DNA from: JAHBXL01 sp964409775
GTDB taxonomy: Bacteria > Planctomycetota > Phycisphaerae > Phycisphaerales > UBA1924
DNA length: 64,000 bases
Assembly (NCBI GenBank): GCA_964409775.1
Contig: CAYPEI010000005.1
Span: 1-64,000 of the forward strand
Direction: 5' to 3'
In this document: positions 28,101 through 34,879 of the stretch, piece after piece
Layout: each line of letters starts with the position of its first letter
Numbering within the stretch: position 1 is the first letter of the stretch
Notes under the pieces: model-generated
Seen by the model: only the letters and a program-made list of their open reading frames with translations
Told to the model about the DNA's origin: nothing
The model's database searches: none
Program-made: the position numbers and the translations under genes

Positions 28101-29153
28101 GATGCCCGGCTCGGCCGCGCCCTTGTCAACGGCGGGGCTGTTGAGGGGGAGGGCGTGCGTGCGCCCGAAGCCCTTGTAGTTGCCCAGCGGCCGCAGCAGC
28201 GGGTCGGTGTTGTACTGGTCGGTGGCCTGGGCGGCGGGCAGGTTGCCGCCGGTGTTGGTGCCGATGAGGTTGTACCCGTCGCTCACGTAACTGGCCACCG
28301 TGACGAGCCGGATGTTGGTGGCGTTGGTGGTTCCCGAGCCGCCGTTGTTGTTGGCGACAATCGTGTTCTTGAGCCGCAGGCCGCGCTGCGCGAAGATGCC
28401 GCCCGCGTTGGCGACGTTGTTGCTCGTGGCGGTGTTGAACGCGATGGTGCAGTTGGTGATCACCACATCCGGCGAGAGCACGCGGAGGCCGCCGCCGGTC
28501 TCGCCGGTGTTGTTGGAGATGGTCGAGTTGCGGATGGTCGTCGGAGCGGTGTCGAAGGCGTAGACGCCGCCGCCCGCCCCGCCCGAGTTGTTCGCGACGG
28601 TCGAGTTGACCATGATGAGTTGTGCGCTGGGGCTGTTGCCCGAGGCGACGCCGCCGCCGAGTTGGCCGGAGTCGGTCCGGTTGTCGCGGATCTCGCAGGT
28701 GTCGATCGTGAGCGTGCCCTGGTTGAGCACGCCGCCGCCGTTGGTGAGCGCCGCGGCCCATCCGCCCGAGATCGTCAGTCGCCGGAGCACGCCTGTCCCG
28801 CCGGGCGCAACGGTGATCACCCGGTAGTGCGGGGCCGAACTGTCACGCTTGATCTCGATGCGCGCCGGGAGCGCGGGGCCCTCGATCGTGATGTCGGTCG
28901 TGATGGTGGGGAGCGGGCTGGCGTTGACCAGCAGGATCTGCCCGCTGACGGCGAACACGATGGTGTCGGGTCCGGGGAGCGATTCGGCCTGCGCGATCGC
29001 CTCGCGCAAGGTGATCACGCCGTCGTTCGGGTCGACGGTGTCCGCAAGGCTGGTCACGGTGATGGTGGCCGCGGACGTCGCGCCGCAGAGCGCAAACGTT
29101 GCGAGCATCCAGAGGATGCGCGTACCTGTGGCATGGAACAAACGCCACGACAT
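22197..29153 (-). CDS. Giant secreted surface protein: beta-helix, TSP3 repeats, 13 tandem cadherin-like repeats, HYR, GC-type dockerin
   Basis: 2,318 residues. ATG at 29153 follows AGGAG. The signal peptide ends near GATSAA. Domains in order: a right-handed parallel beta-helix (about 20-380) opening with SLADTVDPNDGVITLREAI; thrombospondin type-3 calcium loops (about 385-500: DVDGDGVGDVCDNCP repeats); 13 tandem cadherin/VCBS-like repeats of about 98 residues (500-1776); a HYR-like domain (1776-1865); two related modules starting near CLWDNG and LIWDNG (about 1870-2280); and a final single dockerin-like repeat DADRSGDVSVADIF with C-terminal Cys-Pro. It is probably a calcium-stiffened adhesin or cell-surface stalk. 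No enzyme active site is evident. It stands alone between two non-coding spacers and has its own terminator. Confidence 0.93.
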   Translation of the reverse strand: MSWRLFHATGTRILWMLATFALCGATSAATITVTSLADTVDPNDGVITLREAIAQAESLPGPDTIVFAVSGQILLVNASPLPTITTDITIEGPALPARIEIKRDSSAPHYRVITVAPGGTGVLRRLTISGGWAAALTNGGGVLNQGTLTIDTCEIRDNRTDSGQLGGGVASGNSPSAQLIMVNSTVANNSGGAGGGVYAFDTAPTTIRNSTISNNTGETGGGLRVLSPDVVITNCTIAFNTATSNNVANAGGIFAQRGLRLKNTIVANNNGGSGTTNATNIRLVTVASYVSDGYNLIGTNTGGNLPAAQATDQYNTDPLLRPLGNYKGFGRTHALPLNSPAVDKGAAEPGIFADQRGAFRPFDQVSIPPAAGGNNSDIGSVERTGDIDNDTVEDFIDNCPGTFNPNQADVDGDGVGDVCDNCPTVFNPPVLRGVGGPIQSDIDNDGIGDQCDNCPTVFNPGQEDGDGDGVGDVCDNCVAIANPGQEDTNHNGIGDACEPMPPVAANDAYTTPEDTVLSVTAANGVLANDTDPNPGDTLTAVLVSTTTSGTLTLNANGSFTYTPNLNFFGTDTFTYRARDPGGLLSNIATATITVTPVNDAPIANNDSYTTPEDTQLVITAPGVLANDTDVDGPLPLTTLLVATTTNGTLTLNANGSFTYTPNANYNGPDSFTYRARDGSGLQSNIATVSITVTPVNDPPVAVNDSYTTPEDTQLVISAPGVLANDSDVDGPFPLTTVLVSTTTNGSLTLNANGSFTYTPNLNYNGPDSFTYRARDGSGLDSNLATVSINVTPVNDAPVAADDSYTTPEDTQLVIAAPGVLANDSDVDGPFPLTTLLVATTTNGTLTLNANGSFTYTPNANYNGPDSFTYRARDGSGLQSNIATVSINVTPVNDPPVAVNDSYTTPEDTQLVIAAPGVLANDSDVDGPFPLTAMLVTSPSHGVLTLNANGSFTYTPALDYNGPDSFTYRARDGSNAESNIATVSITVTPVNDPPIAANDAYGTDENVTLNVNAAQGVLANDTDVDGPFPLTAVIVSPATSGAVTLNANGSFQYVPANGFNGIVTFTYRARDGANAESNIATVTITVGPVNDPPLAINDSYSTNEDTTLTVNAATGVLANDTDPDGPFPLTAELLTNPAHGTLVVFNANGSFTYVPNANYNGPDSFTYRARDGEGLASQPATVNINVLPVDDPPVAVDDAYTTPEDVQLVISAPGVLSNDTDPDGPIPVAALLTQGPTNGSLTLNLNGSFTYTPNPNFNGVDTFRYRARDATNLQSANTALVTITVTPVNDPPVAVNDSYTTPEDTQLVISAPGVLANDSDVDGPFPLTTVLVSTTANGSLTLNANGSFTYTPNANYNGPDSFTYRARDGSGLDSNLATVSINVTPVNDPPIAANDSYTTPEDTQLVISAPGVLANDSDVDGPFPLTTVLVSTTTNGSLTLNANGSFTYTPNLNYNGPDSFTYRARDGSGLDSNLATVSINVTPVNDPPIAGNDAYTTAEDTQLVISAPGILANDSDVDGPFPLTAVLVTSTSNGTLTLNANGSFTYTPNANFNGPDSFTYRARDGSGLDSNLATVSITVTPVNDPPIAANDSYSTPEDTQLVISAPGILGNDSDVDGPFPLTAILVSTTTNGSLTLNANGSFTYTPNLDYNGPDSFTYRARDGSGLDSNLATVSITVTPVNDPPVAVNDAYTVRNVDVLTVPVPGILGNDSDVDGPFPLVAELLTTVASGTLSFNTNGSFTYSPPPPPFVGPVTFTYRARDGANALSNTATVTISVIPTNRPPIARCRDVVIDARTTCPPSFSITAADVNDGSTDPDIASGDSITLSVSSTGPFPIGKTQVTLTVTDSFGATDHCTANVTVLANDCNANGIPDACEIASGSTPDCNHDGIPDECQCLWDNGNAIYANVNPDGQLSHLGGGAPEGGKAADDFFLVEGQVHHLTAFSGQMLTNSWPGLRRARLEFYNDCNGKPEAQPFKTFTNPQIVAQSPAPNGFTLVTYRFDLCSQGLWLDGGRTYWVSLIGLTDHVTGDLSYWAVSGDQQQNTPIAGNVPCKARGIPGGNWNEFTFGPWSSISECCVGCVGFAYKLEGESCKLIWDNGRPDLSPQTRGGSPSGAYREQTGEAVDSFLLPPCTNDPICFLEGYIWSNCDPLSGFVRIIENDCRLPGRTLYSGTPTSVERLSDTWVSGPHTYSLHRVRITGLNLTLAPGRNYWIQFGAFSGGNFSTSAFFAYSTSCSPCKGQTGPNALARITAPIPDAAWSNPERDFAFRIGVHYESIHGVALDGTHSTPQACPADADRSGDVSVADIFAFLSAWFAGCP
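23826..27654 (-). repeat. Thirteen tandem ~294-bp coding repeats (tandem-95 / cadherin-like)
   Basis: Neighbouring repeat units are offset by about 294 bp (98 residues). Each unit has the pattern NDxYTTPEDTQL, then GVLANDxDVDGP, LTLNANGSFTYTP, GPDSFTYRARD and ends near TVTPVND. Repeats 1, 6, 7, 8 and 13 are diverged; the others are nearly identical. Bases 24706-24947 and 26776-27017 match perfectly over 242 bp, at a distance of 2,070 bp. A further stretch of about 150 bp around 25157-25310 matches the region ending near 27090. This points to recent exchange among units. Confidence 0.93.
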
Positions 29154-29410
29154 GTGACCGGCTCCTGAACAAATCGCCAGCGCGAAACACACACTCCTCC
29201 GCCGCGCGCTCCATGCGCGGCCTCAGCAGAGTGGACAGGCCGGTGGCCCGGTTGCGAGGTCCATTAGACCCGCAACGGGCCCGGAACTCAAGACCTATCT
29301 CACTGTCATGGCAGGTTTTATGGTATTTTCGGGCGTGCGTCGCGATTATTGGACGCAGGGCCGGAGCAGGGCGTCCGAGAACCCTCCGCACCCGAGCAGG
29401 GGCAAGGGGT
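29154..29410. other. Leader region of the giant repeat gene
   Basis: 257 bases between the giant gene and the 33-residue microprotein. A local AT-rich patch (29310-29330) stands out from the GC-rich surroundings and may be the promoter zone of the minus-strand giant gene. No hexamer pair is convincing. Confidence 0.3.
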
Positions 29411-29512
29411 TCAACTGAGCAGGAGCACCACCATGAACCCGGCCGCGGCGAGCAGTCCCAGCAGCAGCAGAATCGTGGCCAGCCGCATCATCAGTTGATT
29501 CTTGTGCTTCAT
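29411..29512 (-). CDS. Single-pass membrane microprotein (33 residues)
   Basis: ATG at 29512 sits behind a GGAG ribosome-binding site about 9 bases upstream and reads 33 codons to TGA. The protein begins MKHKNQLMMRLA and continues with one long hydrophobic helix (TILLLLGLLAAAGFMVVLLL), ending in Ser. A basic N-terminus followed by one helix is consistent with N-in insertion in the inner membrane. It starts 49 bases after the thiG stop on the same strand, so it could be the last gene of the thiS-thiG transcript. Function unknown. Confidence 0.6.
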   Translation of the reverse strand: MKHKNQLMMRLATILLLLGLLAAAGFMVVLLLS

Positions 29513-29561
29513 TGAAGTGCTCCGGATCGCCCGCCGGGAAGGGCGGTGCGGGTTGCGACCG

Positions 29562-30419
29562 TCATTCGCCGGGAATATACGAGATTACGCCTTCCCATGG
29601 GGAACTCGCCGAGGCGTAGAGTTTTCGGGGAATTCTCCCGGCGAGATAGGACTGCCGCCCGGCGAGGCAGGCGTGGCGCATGGCGTGGGCCATGAGCGGG
29701 GCATTGGCGGCGTGCGCGACGGCGGTGTTGAGCAGCACGCCGTCGGCGCCGAGTTCCATGGCGGTGGAGACGTCCGCCGCGCCGCCGACGCCGGCATCGA
29801 CGATGACGGGGAACGAGGGATCGCCCTGCTTGAGCAGTTCGAGGCAGAGCAGGATGTTGTTCCGGTTCAGCACGCCCTGGCCCGATCCGATCGGCGAGCC
29901 GGCGGGCATGACGCTCGTCGCGCCGGCTTCCTTGATGCGGAGCGCGGCGATCGGGTCATCGCTGGTGTACGCGAGCACCTGGAACCCGTCCCGGACCAGT
30001 TCGCGCGTGGCTTCGACCGTCCCCATCGGATCGGGCAGCAGCGTCTTCTTGTCGCCGAGGACCTCGAGTTTGACCCAGTTGGCCCCGGGGTTCCCGAGTT
30101 GGTCGAGGATCTCGCGCCCGAGCCGCGCGACGCGCACGGCATCGGACGCGGAGAAGCAGCCGGCGGTGTTGGGCAGGATGGTGTAGCGGGCCAGGTCGAT
30201 GAACGAGAGGAGCGACTCGTTCCGCTCGTTGTACAGCCGCTCGCGCCGCACGGCGACGGTGATCACCTCGGCGCCGCTGGCTTCGAGCGATTCCCTCATC
30301 AACTCGTACGACTTGTACTTGCCCGTCCCGAGGATCAGGCGGCTCGCGATCGTGCGTCCGCCGATGACCAGCGGTGCGAGTGCCGGATCCGTCACTGAGG
30401 GTGCGGCTGAGGTGCTCAT
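29562..30419 (-). CDS. thiG: Thiazole synthase ThiG
   Basis: 285 residues. The TIM-barrel enzyme is recognised by LILGTGKYKSYELMRESLEA, TILPNTAGCFSASDAVRVARL, WVKLEVLGDKKTLLPDP (containing the Lys that forms the imine with deoxyxylulose 5-phosphate), VMPAGSPIGSGQGV and VDAGVGGAADVSTAMELGADGVLLNTAVA. It makes the thiazole phosphate of thiamine using sulfur from ThiS-thiocarboxylate and dehydroglycine. ATG at 30419 is 16 bases past the thiS stop; a TTG 6 bases earlier is possible. Confidence 0.96.
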   Translation of the reverse strand: MSTSAAPSVTDPALAPLVIGGRTIASRLILGTGKYKSYELMRESLEASGAEVITVAVRRERLYNERNESLLSFIDLARYTILPNTAGCFSASDAVRVARLGREILDQLGNPGANWVKLEVLGDKKTLLPDPMGTVEATRELVRDGFQVLAYTSDDPIAALRIKEAGATSVMPAGSPIGSGQGVLNRNNILLCLELLKQGDPSFPVIVDAGVGGAADVSTAMELGADGVLLNTAVAHAANAPLMAHAMRHACLAGRQSYLAGRIPRKLYASASSPWEGVISYIPGE

Positions 30420-30435
30420 GCCCAAGGGTACGGTC

Positions 30436-30645
30436 TCACCCGCCGCCGACGAGGGAGACCACTTCCAGCCGGTCGCCCTCGGCCAGCATGTGCGAAGAAT
30501 GCCGCGACCGGGGGATCAGGGCGAGGTTCACCTCGACTGCGCAGGCCTGCCGATCAAGACCGAGTTGGCGGAGCAGGTCGGCGATGCTCGCGGGGCCTTC
30601 GACTTCGCGGGGCTCGCCGTTGAGTTGGATGTGGATCGGGCTCAC
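30436..30645 (-). CDS. thiS: Sulfur carrier protein ThiS
   Basis: 69 residues if the GTG at 30645 is used (VSPIHIQLNGEPREVEG), the normal ThiS length. An upstream ATG at 30741 would add 32 residues of low-complexity sequence and is less likely. It has a ubiquitin-like beta-grasp: IQLNGE, SIADLLRQLGL, ACAVEVNLALIPR, LAEGDRLEVVSLVGGG. The terminal Gly-Gly is adenylated by ThiF and thiocarboxylated to feed sulfur to ThiG. Its neighbour thiG confirms the assignment. I searched the leader for a TPP riboswitch core and saw none. Confidence 0.88.
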   Translation of the reverse strand: MSPIHIQLNGEPREVEGPASIADLLRQLGLDRQACAVEVNLALIPRSRHSSHMLAEGDRLEVVSLVGGG

Positions 30646-30776
30646 CGCCGGGATTGTTGGCTTCGAGGCGGCCGAGTGGAAGCGCGGAGCGGCGGTCGTG
30701 TAACGTTCGGAATCCTCGCGCGTATCACTCGTCGAAGCCATCGTGCAGCAAGCGCCTGAGCAGGGGAGCGAACCGG

Positions 30777-31934
30777 ATGCAGTGGGACCGAAGCCGAACC
30801 GGATTCATGGGATGCCTCTGGGTTCTGGCGATGGCTGCATTGTGGGGCTGTGACCGGCCCAAGTCCTACAGCCAGGACACTCCGGACGACGTGATCCGAT
30901 CGGCGGTCGAGATGATCCGCGACGGGCAGACCCAGCGTCTGCCGGACCTGATCGCGGCGGACAATGACGAGATGCGGCGGATGCTCAACCGCCTGGGTGT
31001 CCTGTTCGGCAACATGCAGAAACTCGCCAGCGCCGCCCAGGATCGGTTCCCGGCGGACATGGCCAAGATCAAGGCGGAGGCCGAGCAGGCCGCACTCTCG
31101 GGCAAGGGCAACTCGATCATCGATGCCATCCGGTCGGGGGGGCCGCCCGGACGCGGCCCCGGCGGTGGGGGGCCCGGCGGCGACGATGCCGCGGTGCGGG
31201 ACCTTGTGAACCGGCTCTTTGCCGATCCGTACGGCTGGCTCGACCGGAACGCGACTCGGCTGACGGCGGAGAAGGTGACGGACGATCAGGCGATGGTGCT
31301 GCTCGATGGCGAGCCGCTGATCCCGGTCGTCGGCCTGCCGATGATCGAGCGCGACGGCAAGTGGTACATCGCGCTACCCACGGGCATGCCGCCGCTGAGC
31401 CTCGGATGGCCGCGAAGCAAGCCGCAGTGGGACATCCTGCGATCGCTGGTGACGATCATCGACAAGGCGGTGATCGAGATGACCGACGACATCCGGCTGG
31501 GGCGGGTCGGCGGGCTGGATCAACTCGCGAGCAAGGCGCAGGAGAAACTCATCTTTCCCGCTGCGCTGGCGTTCGTGGCGTATCAGCGGGAACTCGAAGT
31601 GCGGAGCCGGGTGGACCGCCGGCTGTCGCTGTTTCGCACGCGCCAGCGGGACTGGGTCAAGTCGTGCAGGGACAAGGGGCGGGAGATCTCGCCCAAACTG
31701 ATTTCGGCCATCGAGAAGGTCGCGCCGGCCGAACTCGAAGTCGCGGTTCGGAAACGCAATCCGACCGCAGTCGACAAACTCTCGGATGCGGAGTTTGAGG
31801 ACATGGTCTCGGAGTGGCTGCGGGGCCGGGGGCTTGTGGTCGCGATGGATGGGCCGGTCGATGCCGCGGCGGTGGACGCGAAGATCGACGCCTGGCTCGC
31901 AGCCTCGAACGCGCTATCGCGGCCTAAGAAATAG
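30777..31934 (+). CDS. Lipoprotein of unknown function
   Basis: 385 residues. ATG at 30777 follows GGGGAG. The signal peptide MGCLWVLAMAALWGC ends in a lipobox with the acylated Cys at about residue 25, followed by Asp, which in Gram-negatives often means inner-membrane retention. Residues about 30-110 are helical (DVIRSAVEMIRDGQTQRLPD). A Gly/Pro-rich spacer (GPPGRGPGGGGPGGDD) comes next, then a domain with YIALPTGMPPLSLGWPRS and a helical C-terminal half. No known family is recognised. It is divergent from thiS and nearly touches the convergent lipid-kinase gene (4 bases between stops). Confidence 0.8.
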   Translation: MQWDRSRTGFMGCLWVLAMAALWGCDRPKSYSQDTPDDVIRSAVEMIRDGQTQRLPDLIAADNDEMRRMLNRLGVLFGNMQKLASAAQDRFPADMAKIKAEAEQAALSGKGNSIIDAIRSGGPPGRGPGGGGPGGDDAAVRDLVNRLFADPYGWLDRNATRLTAEKVTDDQAMVLLDGEPLIPVVGLPMIERDGKWYIALPTGMPPLSLGWPRSKPQWDILRSLVTIIDKAVIEMTDDIRLGRVGGLDQLASKAQEKLIFPAALAFVAYQRELEVRSRVDRRLSLFRTRQRDWVKSCRDKGREISPKLISAIEKVAPAELEVAVRKRNPTAVDKLSDAEFEDMVSEWLRGRGLVVAMDGPVDAAAVDAKIDAWLAASNALSRPKK

Positions 31935-31938
31935 TCGC

Positions 31939-32823
31939 TCATGCCAGAAGCACACCCAACGAAGATGGCCGAAGGGTGAACGTCGCCTCGCGGCCTGCCG
32001 CCAGGAGCCCGGCGAACTCTCCATCCAGTTGGAGCGGGAGACCCGCCGCGGGCGTCAGCACGATCTCGCGGCCCTTCGCCGTCAGGATCGTGGGGTCGCT
32101 CAGGTGCCGGCCGGTCGAGACTTGGATGGTCCGGCGGAGGATGTCGAATCGCGAAGCGATGGGCAGGAACACCACATCCAGCGCGCCGTCGGTCATTGAG
32201 GCGTGGCGTGCGGGGTCGAGCCGCGCCGCATATTGACGGGAGTTGGCGATGACCACCATGCCCGGCTGGTCGCGGACGATCTCTCGCCCATCCACCCGGA
32301 CGGTGAGGGGCACGAAGCGTGGTCGAATGAACTCCGCCGTGCTGTGATGCACATAGGTCATGCGCGAAATCGCGCCCCGGCGGGCGGCCGCGAGGCGCTC
32401 GACCACGCAGGAGTCGAACCCGGCGCTGGCCATGAGCAGAAACGGACGAGGGCCGGCGTACCCGATGTCGACCCGCCGGGGCGCACGCTTCCTGACCGCC
32501 GCGACGACCGAGGCGGGGCTGCGGGTGTGGCCGAACTCGCGGGCGAAGAGGTTCTCGGTTCCCATCGGGAAGTGGATGAGGGGCACATCGGCCTCGAGGG
32601 CCAGCGGAGCGGCGTGGTGCACGGTGCCGTCGCCGCCGGCGATCACGAGCGCCGTCGCATCGCGGAGCGCGGCGGCGAGTGCTTCGTCGCGGGCCACGCC
32701 CCGGTTGACGTCGATGATCACGGACTCGTGACCGGCCGCGGTCAACTCTCCCACCATGGCGTCGACTTCGCGGCGGCCTTCGCCGCGACCGGCGATCGAG
32801 TTGCGCAGAACGACCACGTGCAT
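31939..32823 (-). CDS. Diacylglycerol/sphingosine kinase-family lipid kinase
   Basis: 294 residues. The DAGK catalytic domain is at the N-terminus: VVVLRNSIAGRG, then GGDGTVHHAAP (GGDGT at residues 63-67, nucleotide binding) and FPMGTENLFAREFG. The C-terminal beta-sandwich has IGYAGPRPFLLMASAGFDSCVV and FLPIASRFDILRRTIQVSTGRHL, as in YegS/DgkB relatives. It phosphorylates a lipid such as diacylglycerol or another polyol lipid at the membrane face. A much longer reading frame extends upstream but has no coding character. Confidence 0.9.
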   Translation of the reverse strand: MHVVVLRNSIAGRGEGRREVDAMVGELTAAGHESVIIDVNRGVARDEALAAALRDATALVIAGGDGTVHHAAPLALEADVPLIHFPMGTENLFAREFGHTRSPASVVAAVRKRAPRRVDIGYAGPRPFLLMASAGFDSCVVERLAAARRGAISRMTYVHHSTAEFIRPRFVPLTVRVDGREIVRDQPGMVVIANSRQYAARLDPARHASMTDGALDVVFLPIASRFDILRRTIQVSTGRHLSDPTILTAKGREIVLTPAAGLPLQLDGEFAGLLAAGREATFTLRPSSLGVLLA

Positions 32824-32858
32824 CGCGGGGAGAGTAGGAGGAAACCGCTCGGGCACGG

Positions 32859-33809
32859 CTATCGCGGAGGGGGCGGTGTGTGCTGGGGGGACGCGGCGCC
32901 GCGCGAACGGCGGGCCGCCGACGCCGCCTGGGATCGGAAGCGGTCGAGTTTCGCTTCCGCGGCGATGTGATTCCAGACCGCCCAGCGGGCCATGCTCTGG
33001 AACCGGAACAGGCAGAAGAGGAAGTACCCCGGTGGCATGAAGACCATTGCGATGAGGCTCACGGCGAGCACGCCGCCCATGAAGTTCCCGAGCACGGCCG
33101 TATAGGCGTTGAGGACGGCCAGGGTGATGACCAGCCCGCAGAAGCCGATGGTCCAGGCGCAGCCGCGCAGGCTCTGTGCCAGCGAGGAGTCCTCGGCCCA
33201 GTCGGCAAGGTGGGCGAGCAGTGCGCACGTCGGGGCGAGCCCACCCACGGCGACCACCAGCGCGAGCCCGGCGCAGGCCGCCGCGGCGTAGAACGCGGCC
33301 GCCGAGAGCGAGTTGTTGTACACCCAGATCGAGAACATGACCAGCAGCACCGTCAGCGGCCAGAAGCACTGCGAAACCCTCGCGGCGGTGCGCAGCAAGC
33401 GCCACTCCTGCACGACATTGACGGTGCCGGTGGCAAGGCTCGGCCGCGGCCGCGTCGCGAGGAACACGCCGACCGCCCACGCCGTGGTGATCCCGCCGAG
33501 CACGACCAGCAGGATGATGCTGCGAACGAACAGGAGCGTGATGACCATCACGATCGTGGCGGCCGCCGAAAGGAACATCGAAAGCGCTCCCGCGGAGAGC
33601 ACTTCCAGCCAGGCGATCGGCGCATGAACGAGTTGGTCGGTGTATCGCGGCGTGCGGCCCCGGCCCTTGATCGGCCGGCCGCATTCCGGGCAGTTGCCGC
33701 TGATCCGAAGACCCTTCAGGCTGTAGCCGCAGCCCGTGCACGTCCTGTCCGACGTGATCACCTCCGGGGCGATCGTCGGGGCGATCTGGCAAGGTCGGTT
33801 GGCGGACAT
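32859..33809 (-). CDS. Zinc-ribbon polytopic membrane protein of unknown function
   Basis: 316 residues. ATG at 33809 follows AAGGA. The N-terminal zinc ribbon CTGCGYSLKG...CPECGRPI (about residues 24-47) is typical of planctomycete membrane proteins. About six to seven hydrophobic helices follow (from LEVLSAGALSMFLSAAATIV to VSLIAMVFMPPGYFLFCLF), ending in a Pro-rich basic tail. There is no transport or enzyme motif. The 36-base gap to the lipid kinase on the same strand suggests an operon. Confidence 0.8.
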   Translation of the reverse strand: MSANRPCQIAPTIAPEVITSDRTCTGCGYSLKGLRISGNCPECGRPIKGRGRTPRYTDQLVHAPIAWLEVLSAGALSMFLSAAATIVMVITLLFVRSIILLVVLGGITTAWAVGVFLATRPRPSLATGTVNVVQEWRLLRTAARVSQCFWPLTVLLVMFSIWVYNNSLSAAAFYAAAACAGLALVVAVGGLAPTCALLAHLADWAEDSSLAQSLRGCAWTIGFCGLVITLAVLNAYTAVLGNFMGGVLAVSLIAMVFMPPGYFLFCLFRFQSMARWAVWNHIAAEAKLDRFRSQAASAARRSRGAASPQHTPPPPR

Positions 33810-33908
33810 TCGATGTCCTTGCGGCGGACTCAACCCCGCCCCGCGTTGCCCCGTCCATCTTCCCGCAATCGGATACGCCCCGCAAGGATGATCGGATTCC
33901 GATCCGGA

Positions 33909-34772
33909 TTACCGCGTTGCGGCGACGGGCGTGCGGACGGTCGCTGTGGGCCGGGCCGAGGCCGCCGCCACCGCATCGCGGAAAATCAGCAGGCCCGGGG
34001 CCGGCCGGGCGGTCATCGATTCCTCCAGCCGGGTCCACCACGGGTGGAGCGACCAGTCGAGGAATCGCTCGGGGTGGGGCATCAGGCCGAAGATGCGCCC
34101 GGAGGAATCACAGATCCCGGCGATGTCGGCGACGGAGCCGTTCGGGTTATCCACGTAGGTGAGTGCGATCTGTGCGCCGGCTTCGAGCGCTTCGAGCACG
34201 GCCGGCGAGGCCGAGACGAACCGTCCTTCCCCGTGGGCGATCGGGAGGAGCAGTGCCGAGTCTCTGAGGTCGGAGTCCTGCGAACCTTCGTTCCAGAGTG
34301 CAGAGAGCGAGCGGGTCCAGACGCACGCGCTGGCGGGGTTGGGCCGCACCCGAACCCAGCGATCGACAAACCGGGCAGAGGCGTTGTGTGTCAGGGCGAC
34401 CGTCTGTCGCGGGGCGGCGTTCTCCGGCCACGGCTGGCCCTTGGCGGGCCCCGGCAGCAGACCGACCTGCACCAGGACCTGGAAGCCGTTGCACGCCCCG
34501 ATCATGGGCACGCCGCGACGGGCGGCATCCCGCAGCGCGGGGTAGAGCCGCTCGCGGAGTTTGACCGCCAGGATCCGTCCCGAGGCCACATCATCGCCGT
34601 AGGAGAAGCCGCCGGGGAAGCCGATCAGGTCTGCCGACTCGACCAGTGCGGGCCGCTCGATCAGGCGGTCGACGTGGACAAGTTCGACATTGGCGCCGGC
34701 GAGGGCGAAGCCGCGGCACATCTCCGCGTCGCAGTTCGTGCCGGCGGTGCGGATGACGAGCGCTGTGGACAT
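33909..34772 (-). CDS. purQ: Phosphoribosylformylglycinamidine synthase subunit PurQ
   Basis: 287 residues. It is a class I glutamine amidotransferase with nucleophile Cys94 in MIGACNGFQVL and the His-Glu pair in LMPHPERFLDW. The opening ALVIRTAGTNCDAEM and FPGGFSYGDDVASGRILA are specific to PurQ. It supplies ammonia for the ATP-dependent amidation of FGAR in purine synthesis, with PurL and PurS. It is about 60 residues longer than the usual small PurQ, mainly in the region around VRPNPASACVWTRSLSALWNEG and at the C-terminus. purL and purS are not nearby. Confidence 0.93.
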   Translation of the reverse strand: MSTALVIRTAGTNCDAEMCRGFALAGANVELVHVDRLIERPALVESADLIGFPGGFSYGDDVASGRILAVKLRERLYPALRDAARRGVPMIGACNGFQVLVQVGLLPGPAKGQPWPENAAPRQTVALTHNASARFVDRWVRVRPNPASACVWTRSLSALWNEGSQDSDLRDSALLLPIAHGEGRFVSASPAVLEALEAGAQIALTYVDNPNGSVADIAGICDSSGRIFGLMPHPERFLDWSLHPWWTRLEESMTARPAPGLLIFRDAVAAASARPTATVRTPVAATR

Positions 34773-34810
34773 GCACGGAGTGTAGGTGGCGGCGTGTCGA
34801 TGCGGCACCA

Positions 34811-34842
34811 AGACAAAGGCCCGGCCGAAGTCCGGCCGGGCC
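34811..34842 (-). terminator. Rho-independent terminator of the redoxin gene
   Basis: A GC-rich 10-bp inverted repeat (arms 34818-34827 and 34833-34842, 5-base loop). On the minus strand it is followed by TTTGTCTT. It is about 40 bases past the redoxin stop and just before the purQ start, so it separates these two same-strand genes. Confidence 0.82.
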
Positions 34843-34879
34843 CTTGGGTTGAACAGGATGAACGGTCGTGGGTTCGGGC

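Noticed and set aside
27015..29168. A 717-codon open frame antisense to the giant repeat gene
   Set aside because: Its repeats (RRVVHRGDGD-like) are the reverse reading of the tandem coding repeats. It has no signal peptide or family.
22000..30000. CRISPR array suspected from repetitive text at 23.8-27.6 kb
   Set aside because: The repeats are 294-bp units in one reading frame with protein-level conservation, not short palindromic repeats with spacers.
30646..30776. Possible TPP riboswitch before thiS
   Set aside because: The conserved CUGAGA and related core sequences are not found.
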